Source: an uncultured Coriobacteriaceae bacterium (lineage in GTDB: Bacteria; Actinomycetota; Coriobacteriia; Coriobacteriales; Eggerthellaceae). From it: a DNA stretch of 6,155 bases. Shown here piece after piece: positions 1 through 5,425 of the stretch. The stretch lies in assembly GCA_900550055.1 (NCBI GenBank), contig URQU01000076.1, positions 1 through 6,155 on the forward strand, written 5' to 3'. The number at the start of each line of letters is the position of its first letter. Positions within the stretch are counted from its first letter, which is position 1. A program made the translations under genes and the position numbers. The notes beneath the pieces were generated by a model. That model was not told the DNA's origin and did not search any database. It was given only the letters and a program-made list of their open reading frames with translations.

Positions 1-924
1 GCTCCCTCCGAGCAGCAGGTACATTTCGGCCATGCGGGTAAGGATGCCGGCATAGACCTGATCGAGAATGACCGAGCGCTTCGGATGGTCGGCCATGTAG
101 CTATCCAGTTCGACGCCGCGGTTGATGGGGCCGGGATGGCAGATGAGGGCGTCGGGCTTCATGAGGTGCTCGCGGTCCTTCGTGAGGCCGTACAGCATGT
201 TGTACTCGCGCAGCGACGGATACGGCGCGCCCTCGAGGCGCTCGCGCTGGATGCGCAGCATGTACACCACGTCGAGGTCGGGCAGCGCCTCGTCCAGCTT
301 CGTGGTCACGCGGTCGGCGCCCAGGATGTCGGGGCGCGCGGGCAGCAGCGTCGGCGGTGCGATGACCGTCACCTCGCAGCCCATGATCTTCAGGGCCGGA
401 ATGAGCGAGCCGCACACGCGGGAGTGCGAGATGTCGCCCACCACGCCCACGTGCAGGTTGTCGAAGGAGCCCTTCTCCTCCCAGATGGAGTACAGATCGA
501 GCAGCGCCTGGGTGGGATGCTGGTGCTTGCCGTCGCCGGCGTCGATGACCGACACGCCGGACACATCCGCGATCTTGCGGGGCACGCCGGCCCAGCGGTC
601 GCGCACCACGATGCAGTCGATCTTGTAGGAGCACAGCGTCTTCACGGTGTCCACGAGGCTCTCGCCCTTCACCGTGGCCGTGGAGGAACCGCCGAAGTTC
701 AGAGAGTCGGCGGAAAGGCGCTTCTCGGCGATCTCGAAGGAGGAGCGGGTGCGGGTGGAGGGCTCGTTGAACATGTTCACCACGGTGAAGCCCTTCAGCG
801 TCGGCACCTTCTTGATGCGGCGCTCGTTGACCTCTTTGAACTTCACGGCCGTTTCCAGGATGGCCATGATGTCATCGGCGGAATACTCCGTGATGTCGAT
901 AAGATGCTTATGGTTGAAAGCCAT
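1..924 (-). CDS. pyrB: Aspartate carbamoyltransferase catalytic subunit PyrB (3' end cut by window edge)
   Basis: PyrB condenses carbamoyl phosphate with L-aspartate to give N-carbamoyl-L-aspartate, the first committed step of UMP synthesis, in the cytoplasm. The visible 308 residues hold the family signatures in order: the carbamoyl-phosphate loop STRTR (residues 56-60), the 80s-loop lysine in TVKGES (Lys86), HPTQA (136-140) and HPGPINRG (263-270). No stop is reached before base 1. Single-chain catalytic subunits are usually about 305-315 residues, so only a few C-terminal residues are probably missing. The start at 924 is supported by a GGGAGGTG ribosome-binding site lying inside the end of pyrR, and the pyrR stop is only three bases upstream, so translation is probably coupled. 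The residues after HSRV are CGS rather than the common ARS, a minor deviation. Expression should follow the PyrR attenuator upstream of pyrR. No regulatory subunit is visible. Confidence 0.96.
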   Translation of the reverse strand, partial: MAFNHKHLIDITEYSADDIMAILETAVKFKEVNERRIKKVPTLKGFTVVNMFNEPSTRTRSSFEIAEKRLSADSLNFGGSSTATVKGESLVDTVKTLCSYKIDCIVVRDRWAGVPRKIADVSGVSVIDAGDGKHQHPTQALLDLYSIWEEKGSFDNLHVGVVGDISHSRVCGSLIPALKIMGCEVTVIAPPTLLPARPDILGADRVTTKLDEALPDLDVVYMLRIQRERLEGAPYPSLREYNMLYGLTKDREHLMKPDALICHPGPINRGVELDSYMADHPKRSVILDQVYAGILTRMAEMYLLLGGS

Positions 925-927
925 TCC

Positions 928-1515
928 CTATTCACCTCCCAGCGGTGCGGCGCCGATGTGCGCGCCGGCGGACATTTCCAGAATCTCGACCTCGGACTTG
1001 CCGTCCACTTCTTCCAGGAACAGGCGCACGTTCTCCTGCGCGTTGGAAGGCACGTTCTTGCCGACGTAATCGGCGCGGATGGGAAGCTCGCGATGCCCGC
1101 GGTCCACCAGCACCGCCAGCTCCACGCGAGCCGGGCGGCCGATGTCCATGAGCGCATCGAGCGCGGCACGGATGGTGCGACCGGTGAAGAGCACGTCGTC
1201 TACGAGCACGACGTCCTTGCCGTCCATATCGAAGTCGATTTCGGTGGAATGCACTTCGGGGGCGAAGTGAGTGGCGAAGTCGTCACGGTAGAAGCTGATG
1301 TCGAGCTTGCCGAGCGGCACCTTCGTACCCTCGATCTGCTCGATCTTCTCAGCCAGGCGCTTGGCGAGCAAATCGCCGCGCGTGACGATGCCGACGAGCG
1401 CGAGGTTGTCCGCGCCCTTGTTGGTCTCGAGGATCTGATGCGCGATACGCATCAGAGAGCGCTCGATCTCGTCTGCGTCCATGCAGACGTTCTTGACCGT
1501 CCCTGCGTCAGTCAT
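928..1515 (-). CDS. pyrR: PyrR, pyrimidine operon RNA-binding attenuator / uracil phosphoribosyltransferase-like protein
   Basis: PyrR binds the 5' leader of pyr transcripts when UMP/UTP is high and promotes termination; many family members also have uracil phosphoribosyltransferase activity. The 195-residue product has the type I phosphoribosyltransferase fold signature, the PRPP loop VVLVDDVLFTGRT at residues 102-114, and a C-terminal segment typical of PyrR (RADYVGKNVPS, 147-157). Family proteins are usually about 175-195 residues. The frame is open further upstream to an ATG at 1554, but I chose 1515 because AAAGGG lies about seven bases before it and the N-terminus then matches the family. 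A complete PyrR-type attenuator precedes it (see 1619-1728), and pyrB follows after three bases, so this is an autoregulated pyrRB operon start. Mg2+/PRPP-binding acidic residues are intact, so enzymatic activity is plausible but not shown. Confidence 0.95.
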   Translation of the reverse strand: MTDAGTVKNVCMDADEIERSLMRIAHQILETNKGADNLALVGIVTRGDLLAKRLAEKIEQIEGTKVPLGKLDISFYRDDFATHFAPEVHSTEIDFDMDGKDVVLVDDVLFTGRTIRAALDALMDIGRPARVELAVLVDRGHRELPIRADYVGKNVPSNAQENVRLFLEEVDGKSEVEILEMSAGAHIGAAPLGGE

Positions 1516-1558
1516 ACACACCCTTTCTCTAGTCGAGTGCGTACAGACAGACACGTCT

Positions 1559-1594
1559 TTCGGGAAAGCCGCCGAGTTTTTCGGCCCGCCCGAA
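1559..1594 (-). promoter_or_regulatory. Second stem-loop between the pyr terminator and pyrR
   Basis: Outer arms TTCGGG/CCCGAA (six pairs, 1589-1594 with 1559-1564) enclose an internal loop and an inner stem GCCGA/TCGGC (1581-1585 with 1571-1575) with a five-base loop. There is no U-tract, so it is not a terminator. It could protect the 5' end or space the pyrR ribosome-binding site. The role is unknown. Confidence 0.4.
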
Positions 1595-1618
1595 CCTTGA
1601 CGCCATGTCGCAAGGCAT

Positions 1619-1646
1619 AAAAAATGCCCTTGCGGCTGACAAAGGC
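1619..1646 (-). terminator. Intrinsic terminator of the pyr attenuator, with competing antiterminator
   Basis: The minus-strand RNA forms GCCUUUG / CAAGGGC (seven pairs including one G-U; arms 1640-1646 and 1626-1632) around a seven-base loop, followed by A and six U residues. That is a standard Rho-independent terminator about 100 bases before the pyrR start. Its left arm region CUUUGUC (1638-1644) can instead pair over seven bases (one G-U) with GACAAGG (1692-1698) from the PyrR-binding hairpin, forming the antiterminator. Binding of PyrR would therefore favour termination. The U-tract is also flanked by an alternative hairpin, CGCAAGGGCAU / AUGCCUUGCG (1609-1634). Confidence 0.75.
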
Positions 1647-1687
1647 TTCATCTCAGATCCGCTCTTGTGAAAGCGAGCGATTCGGGT

Positions 1688-1728
1688 GTTACCTTGTCGG
1701 TCTCTCTGTACCGCATTTAAAGGAACTG
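1688..1728 (-). promoter_or_regulatory. PyrR-binding RNA hairpin (anti-antiterminator)
   Basis: The minus-strand RNA reads CGGU-ACAGAGAG-ACCG (1698-1713), an upper stem with the purine-rich loop typical of PyrR sites (family consensus around UCCNGNGAGG, here UACAGAGAGAC). Below an internal loop, CCUU (1720-1723) pairs with AAGG (1692-1695), giving the two-part stem with internal bulge known for PyrR targets. UMP-loaded PyrR would stabilise this hairpin. Its 3' side, GACAAGG (1692-1698), is also the strand that can form the antiterminator, so the two structures exclude each other. Recognition is by eye against the known consensus. Confidence 0.78.
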
Positions 1729-1733
1729 TTAGC

Positions 1734-1762
1734 AGTTTATGCGGACAGGCGAGGTTTGACAA
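1734..1762 (-). promoter_or_regulatory. Candidate sigma-70-type promoter of the pyrRB operon
   Basis: Read on the minus strand there is a -35 hexamer TTGTCA (1757-1762, five of six to consensus), a 17-base spacer, and a -10 hexamer TAAACT (1734-1739, four of six). Transcription would start near 1727, immediately upstream of the PyrR-binding hairpin, which is the arrangement expected for an attenuated pyr operon. The positional fit to the leader is the best support; no start site has been measured. Confidence 0.6.
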
Positions 1763-1815
1763 CCCCGAATATCGAAAATACACCCCGAGCGGTCGATTTT
1801 TATGCAATGGGGTTC

Positions 1816-1857
1816 CATCGGCGAACGCTGGCCTACGGCGTCGCCCGCCCGCCGATG
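1816..1857 (-). terminator. Possible transcript-end hairpin after the glycosyltransferase gene
   Basis: CATCGGCG and CGCCGATG form an eight-pair stem (1850-1857 with 1816-1823) about 15 bases after the glycosyltransferase stop codon. The loop is large (26 bases) and there is no following U-run, so it is a weak candidate for an intrinsic terminator and could simply be a stabilising 3' structure. Confidence 0.25.
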
Positions 1858-1872
1858 CGATACGCGCAGATT

Positions 1873-3153
1873 CTAGCCGAGCAGCGCCACTATGCGGGCG
1901 GCCAGCGAATCCCAAGACACGGCGGTTGCGTCGAACCCGGTTCCCTCAAGGGGCCGCTCCGCCGCCGCTTGAAGCTGTTCGAGCAGCGCATCCGAAAGGC
2001 GCTGCTCGAAGGCTGGCAGATCCTCAGGCACGGGCACGTCGACGCTCTCGATGCGCGGCGGCTCCACGAACGATACGGAGGCATCGGGAAGGCACGCATC
2101 AAGCCACGGGCGAACGCCGGGCAGGCTCGTAACCACCGCTCGGCACCCGCTTGCAAGCGCCTCAACCGTGACAAGCGGCAGCCCCTCGAAAAACGAGGGT
2201 AATGCGAACACATGGCTTTCGTTATAGGAAAGCACCAGGTCATCTTGGGAAACGCGGCCGCCGAACACCACCGGGAAACGGCAGCGGCCGGCCAGCTCGA
2301 CGATGCGGTCGTATTGCTCCTGGTCGCTGTAGCCGCCCACCAGGCGCAGCTCGACGGCTTGGGAATCGAAAGGCAGCAAGTCCATAGCGCGGATGAGGCT
2401 TTCCACGCCCTTGGCGCGGCAGATCTTGCCCACGTACAGCACGCGCAACGGACGGGCGGCGCGCAAGCCTGGACGAGGAGCAAACTCCTGGGAATTGTAA
2501 CCCGTTCCCACAACGCGGATGCGATCGGCAGGCAGGTCGAACAGCTCGGCGATCTCGGCCTTCTGCGCCTCGTGCAGCGCCATCACCCCGTTGAGGGAGC
2601 GGACGGCAGCCACGATGCGATCTTTCTCCAGATTGTGGTTACGCAGCTGACGAAGGTCGGTTGAATGGCACACGCCCCAGATCGGGCGCGGACGCCTCTT
2701 CGAATTCGCCGCTCGACCGCCCTGCCCATTCGCAGCCGGTAACCGATTTTCACCGGCCAGGTCGTCAAGCACGTCGCACGCGGCCGAGCAGGCCAGGTAC
2801 AGGTGATGGCAGATGACCGCATCGGGCTTGAAATCAAGCACGGCTTCGCGGATACGCTGCCCGAACGCCTTACGAAAAGCCCGGACCATCTCCGGTGTCA
2901 TGTCGCGGTATCGCGTGGCCTCGTAGGGCATGACGTCGCTCATGCCGCACACGGGAAACGGCAGCTCCGGGGTGCAAAAACGCACCGGAAGGAACTCAAT
3001 GCCAGGAGCGAGCTGTGGGGAGTCCTCCTTGTCGATGCCGGCGATGACGGCCACCTGATGCCCAGCGGCGACCATGGAGGCCACCGTTTCGGCCAGGTAT
3101 ACGCCGCTGCCGGTGCTATCGGGCTTTTGAGCGGAGATGCAGAGGATGCGCAT
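1873..3153 (-). CDS. GT4-type glycosyltransferase (GT-B fold), acceptor unknown
   Basis: This 426-residue protein looks like a cytoplasmic retaining glycosyltransferase that would transfer sugar from a nucleotide donor. The N-terminal Rossmann domain begins MRILCIS with a glycine-rich STGSGVYL (13-20). The C-terminal domain begins near RVLYVGKICRAKG (237-249; Arg246 and Lys248 are placed to bind donor phosphates) and carries the E-x7-E motif of the GT4 family, Glu323 and Glu331 in FFEGLPLVTVE. No signal peptide or membrane segment is seen. The start at 3153 has AAAGGA five bases upstream. Residues about 128-157 form a polar, low-complexity stretch between two conserved strands (ICHHLYL and WGVCHSTDLRQL) and look like an insertion; its DNA contains one copy of a 21-nt near-repeat. 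The gene lies 54 bases after the aminotransferase-like gene, so cotranscription is possible. The sugar and acceptor cannot be told from sequence, and no other cell-envelope genes are in view. Confidence 0.88.
   Translation of the reverse strand: MRILCISAQKPDSTGSGVYLAETVASMVAAGHQVAVIAGIDKEDSPQLAPGIEFLPVRFCTPELPFPVCGMSDVMPYEATRYRDMTPEMVRAFRKAFGQRIREAVLDFKPDAVICHHLYLACSAACDVLDDLAGENRLPAANGQGGRAANSKRRPRPIWGVCHSTDLRQLRNHNLEKDRIVAAVRSLNGVMALHEAQKAEIAELFDLPADRIRVVGTGYNSQEFAPRPGLRAARPLRVLYVGKICRAKGVESLIRAMDLLPFDSQAVELRLVGGYSDQEQYDRIVELAGRCRFPVVFGGRVSQDDLVLSYNESHVFALPSFFEGLPLVTVEALASGCRAVVTSLPGVRPWLDACLPDASVSFVEPPRIESVDVPVPEDLPAFEQRLSDALLEQLQAAAERPLEGTGFDATAVSWDSLAARIVALLG
2737..2757. repeat. 21-nt near-repeat, copy 1 (inside the glycosyltransferase gene)
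   Basis: This matches 4372-4392 in the same orientation at 19 of 21 positions. It encodes roughly residues 133-140 of the glycosyltransferase, in the non-conserved insertion between the two parts of the N-terminal domain. The inner tetraloop hairpin is broken by one change, but outer arms CCGGT (2736-2740) and ACCGG (2752-2756) can still pair. Confidence 0.45.
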
Positions 3154-3207
3154 GAAGGTCCTTTCGGGATCTGGAGAGCGTTGGGTTCGGAAGCGTCGCG
3201 GAAGGCG

Positions 3208-4341
3208 CTACGAGCAGGCGATATCGCGCAACGCATTCAAGGCGTCGTCGCAATCCCGCTGCAAGTTCATGGCGCCGAAGCTGAAGCGCACGACACCTTG
3301 TTGCTGCGTGCCGAGCGCCGTGTGCATGAGCGGGGCGCAGTGCGCGCCCGGGCGGACGCACACGCCCCATCCTTGCGCCAGCCTATCGGCGATCTCGCCG
3401 GAGTCGGCATCGCCGACGTTGACGGCTACGATGCCGCAGCGCTGCCCGGAGCCGCCGCCGAGGACCTTCACGCCGTCGACATCGGCCACGCCTTCAAGGA
3501 AACGCCTCACCAACCCTTCGATATGCGCTTGCACATCCGCCACCCCGCGCTCCGCAAGCCAGCAGCACCCCGCCGCAAGACCCGCCAAGCCGTGGGCGTT
3601 GGCCGTTCCGGCCTCGAGCGCCTCGGGCATGAAGCGCGGATGTCGCTCGTCGAAGCTGTGCACGCCCGAACCGCCTTCCACAAGCGGGGCGATATCAAGG
3701 CCCGGGCGCACACACAGCCCGCCGGTGCCCTGCGGCCCGTACAGGCTTTTATGTCCGGTGAAGCACACGACGTCGGCGCCGATGCCCGATGCCGAGAACG
3801 CCCATGCGCCGGCCGTCTGCGCCGCGTCGAGAACGAACAGCGCGCCGGCCTTGTGGGCGGAGGCGGCCATGCGCTCGATGTCGTACACATCGCCGGTCAC
3901 GTTGGAAGCATGCGTGACCACGACCAGGCTGGCGCCGACAAGCGCCCGCTCGTAGGATTCCCAGTCAAGCGAGCCATCGGGCAGAATGGCGGCGACGCGC
4001 ACTTGGCAGCCGCGCTCATCGCGCGCGCGGTTGAGCGGGCGCAGCACGGAGTTGTGCGAAGCGGCCGTGGTAACCGCGATGCCGCCCGCTGGCAACAACC
4101 CTTCGATGGCGATGTTGAGGGCCATGGTGGCGTTCAAGGTGAACGAAACGCTGCCGGCTCCCCAGGCGTCGAGCAGGTCGGAAACCGCCTGTCGAGCCCC
4201 GAACACCGCCATGCTCGCATCAAGCGCCGCCTGGTGCGAACCGCGCCCGGGGCCGCCGAACGACGTCATGGCGCCGCACACCGCATCGATGACGACCTGG
4301 GGTTTGTGCATCGTGGTGGCTGCGTTGTCCAAATAGATCAT
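3208..4341 (-). CDS. Class V aminotransferase family PLP enzyme, cysteine desulfurase/selenocysteine lyase-like (EF2568 subfamily)
   Basis: The 377-residue product is a fold-type I PLP enzyme. It starts directly with the family N-terminus MIYLDNAATT. Visible features are His96 in SHNSVLRPL (cofactor-stacking position), Asp172 and Gln175 in LDAAQTAG, the Schiff-base lysine Lys198 in FTGHKSLYGPQG, EAGTANAHG (243-251), and the mobile-loop cysteine Cys335 in RPGAHCAPLMH. That cysteine is the residue that accepts sulfur (or selenium) in cysteine desulfurases. The short N-terminus and the EAGT and HCAPL signatures match the subfamily TIGR01977, whose exact reaction is unsettled but which often occurs near selenium genes. 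Its ATG overlaps the stop of the preceding small frame by four bases (ATGA), and AGGG precedes it, so it is translationally coupled. With selD a short distance away and divergent, a role in supplying sulfur or selenium is a reasonable inference, not a demonstrated one. Confidence 0.9.
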   Translation of the reverse strand: MIYLDNAATTMHKPQVVIDAVCGAMTSFGGPGRGSHQAALDASMAVFGARQAVSDLLDAWGAGSVSFTLNATMALNIAIEGLLPAGGIAVTTAASHNSVLRPLNRARDERGCQVRVAAILPDGSLDWESYERALVGASLVVVTHASNVTGDVYDIERMAASAHKAGALFVLDAAQTAGAWAFSASGIGADVVCFTGHKSLYGPQGTGGLCVRPGLDIAPLVEGGSGVHSFDERHPRFMPEALEAGTANAHGLAGLAAGCCWLAERGVADVQAHIEGLVRRFLEGVADVDGVKVLGGGSGQRCGIVAVNVGDADSGEIADRLAQGWGVCVRPGAHCAPLMHTALGTQQQGVVRFSFGAMNLQRDCDDALNALRDIACS

Positions 4342-4526
4342 GGTTTATGCCCTATCGATCGAAAGAGATAACGGTTACCGGTTTTCACCGGCACCCTGAG
4401 AGCGTCATACATATAGATGGGAACGCCGAATGCGCGCAAGTCTGACCCGGACCGCATGGCGACAGCCGCGCAGCCCCTCGGCGAACAACGATGCCGACAA
4501 TCGCGCGAAACGCTACGCTTCGCCAT
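4338..4526 (-). CDS. Small overlapping ORF (62 aa), hypothetical; possible remnant of a DUF3343/Se-S-carrier-like protein
   Basis: This frame fills the whole gap between activase and desulfurase-like gene. Its ATG overlaps the activase end by 14 bases, and its TGA overlaps the next start by four, which is typical of a real operon gene. I see no strong ribosome-binding site, so it would depend on coupling; a second possible start is Met24 at 4457. The product has three cysteines close together (residues 10, 14 and 19) and a C-terminal part containing GVPIYMYDAL. In many anaerobes the place between an activase and an EF2568-type enzyme is taken by DUF3343 (PF11823, putative Se/S carrier), about 80 residues with a conserved Cys-Gly. 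The C-terminal half here has a loose resemblance, but the N-terminal half does not match and the CG pair is absent. The second half is also less GC-rich at third positions and contains the 21-nt near-repeat. It may be a degenerate gene or chance. Confidence 0.3.
   Translation of the reverse strand: MAKRSVSRDCRHRCSPRGCAAVAMRSGSDLRAFGVPIYMYDALRVPVKTGNRYLFRSIGHKP
4372..4392. repeat. 21-nt near-repeat, copy 2 (in the small ORF)
   Basis: This matches 2737-2757 in the same orientation at 19 of 21 positions, with a shared core ACCGRTTTTCACCGGC. Here the core is a perfect hairpin, CCGGT-TTTC-ACCGG on the plus strand (CCGGT-GAAA-ACCGG on the minus strand, a GNRA-type tetraloop). Confidence 0.45.
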
Positions 4527-5280
4527 CCATCTCGGCGGCGATGACGGCCGCGCCCAACGCCCCTGCGAAACGCGCGTTGGGGCAAGAGCCCACCGGGGCG
4601 CCCAACTCGGCTTCCAAGCGGGTTCGGACGTAATCGTTTTCGCACAAGCCGCCCGTAAGGTGATATCGCGCCGCGGGGACCTGCCCCACCAGCGTGCACA
4701 CGCGCGCCACGACCGAGTCAATGACGCCGCGGGCGATGTTCTCACGCGGCTCGCCCTTGCCCACCAAGGAGATGACCTCGGATTCGGCGAACACCGTGCA
4801 CATGTTGGAGATGACGGTAGGCTGCCCTGCCGCCGCCAAGCGGGCGAGCTCGGCTTGGCTTACGCCCAATCGGTCGGCCATGATCTCCAAGAAGCGCCCG
4901 GTTCCCGCGGAGCATTTATCGTTCATGACGAACTTGCGCACCTTGCCGCCCGCAAGGCCGATGGCCTTGGTGTCCTGCCCGCCGATGTCGATGACGGTGC
5001 CGTCTTCGCCGAAGAGCGCCGATGCGCCGCGAGCGTGGCAGGTGATCTCGGTGACCACCTTGTTCGCGTATGGAACGGCGACACGGCCATACCCCGTGGC
5101 GACCACCGGCATCTCGTCCATCTCGAAGCCCTCGCAGGAAAACGCACGGCGCACCTGCTCGGCAACTTCCACGCTGGAAAACCCGGTGGGGATAACCAGC
5201 TTGAACGCGATAGCGCCCGAAGGGTCCGCGACGACGGCTTTCGTAGCCGTCGATCCGATATCGATGCCGATACCCGCCAT
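4513..5280 (-). CDS. 2-Hydroxyacyl-CoA dehydratase-type activase (ASKHA ATPase, bridging [4Fe-4S] cluster)
   Basis: Proteins of this family (HgdC, FldI and relatives; TIGR00241) are homodimers with a [4Fe-4S] cluster between the subunits. They use ATP to inject a low-potential electron into a partner dehydratase or a double-cubane reductase. The 255-residue length is typical. The ATPase phosphate-1 motif GIDIGST is at 5-11, IDIGGQDTK at 97-105, and LTGG at 208-211. Cys123 in NDKCSAGTGRF and Cys161 in NMCTVFAESEV sit where the cluster ligands of the family lie (Cys127 and Cys166 in the Acidaminococcus enzyme). The frame is open upstream to 5361, but 5280 is the start because AAGGAG lies eight bases before it and the family N-terminus begins there. 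No partner is present in this window: downstream come a small ORF and a desulfurase-like gene. The enzyme is oxygen-sensitive in known cases, which implies an anaerobe. Its substrate protein is unknown. Confidence 0.93.
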   Translation of the reverse strand: MAGIGIDIGSTATKAVVADPSGAIAFKLVIPTGFSSVEVAEQVRRAFSCEGFEMDEMPVVATGYGRVAVPYANKVVTEITCHARGASALFGEDGTVIDIGGQDTKAIGLAGGKVRKFVMNDKCSAGTGRFLEIMADRLGVSQAELARLAAAGQPTVISNMCTVFAESEVISLVGKGEPRENIARGVIDSVVARVCTLVGQVPAARYHLTGGLCENDYVRTRLEAELGAPVGSCPNARFAGALGAAVIAAEMDGEA

Positions 5281-5425
5281 GTGCGTTGCTCCTTGTCTGA
5301 GGTTTCGGGCCCATGAGGCTCCGCCGTTGTCACGCTTGGACCTTGATGCAAAACTATGCATACCATCTTGCGACTATACTATACTGGCAATGATACCAAC
5401 CCGACCCCATAAGAAAGGACCGCGC
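5281..5425. promoter_or_regulatory. Divergent promoter region between the activase operon and selD
   Basis: This 145-bp gap is AT-richer in its middle. On the plus strand it has two overlapping -10-like hexamers TATACT (5375-5380 and 5380-5385) about 40-50 bases before the selD start; read on the minus strand the same bases give TATAGT hexamers for the activase side. I find no good -35 partner on the plus strand. On the minus strand TTGGTA lies 15 bases upstream of one TATAGT. An ATGCA-containing near-palindromic stretch lies at 5346-5363. The call as shared regulatory DNA rests mainly on the divergent layout; individual elements are weak. Confidence 0.5.

Larger units (their letters stand above)
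1516..1872 (-). other. pyr leader and intergenic region (no convincing protein gene)
   Basis: This 357-base gap between the glycosyltransferase stop and pyrR holds, in transcription order on the minus strand: a possible transcript-end hairpin (1816-1857), the pyr promoter (1734-1762), the PyrR-binding hairpin (about 1692-1728), the antiterminator/terminator segment (1619-1646), and a second long stem-loop (1559-1594) just before the pyrR ribosome-binding site. A 40-codon frame (1529-1651) also fits, but it overlaps the terminator. It is AT-richer than the flanking genes, as expected for regulatory DNA. Confidence 0.8.

Noticed and set aside
1516..1554. Upstream start for pyrR at 1554 (13 extra residues)
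   Set aside because: The extra residues do not resemble the PyrR N-terminus, and the AAAGGG ribosome-binding site lies correctly before the ATG at 1515.
85..1620. Long plus-strand open frame (511 codons) opposite pyrB and pyrR
   Set aside because: It lies antisense to two genes with clear family motifs, and its product is a low-information Val/His/Arg-rich sequence typical of the opposite strand of high-GC genes.
2803..4371. Long plus-strand open frame (522 codons) opposite the glycosyltransferase and PLP enzyme
   Set aside because: Antisense shadow: no recognisable domain, and both minus-strand genes there have complete catalytic motifs and ribosome-binding sites.
4417..5316. Plus-strand open frame (299 codons) opposite the activase
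   Set aside because: The activase on the minus strand has intact ATPase motifs and both cluster cysteines; the plus frame has none and no proper start context.
5281..5361. Upstream start for the activase at 5361
   Set aside because: The family N-terminus begins at MAGIGIDIGST (5280) and AAGGAG is eight bases upstream; the extension would cover most of the promoter region.
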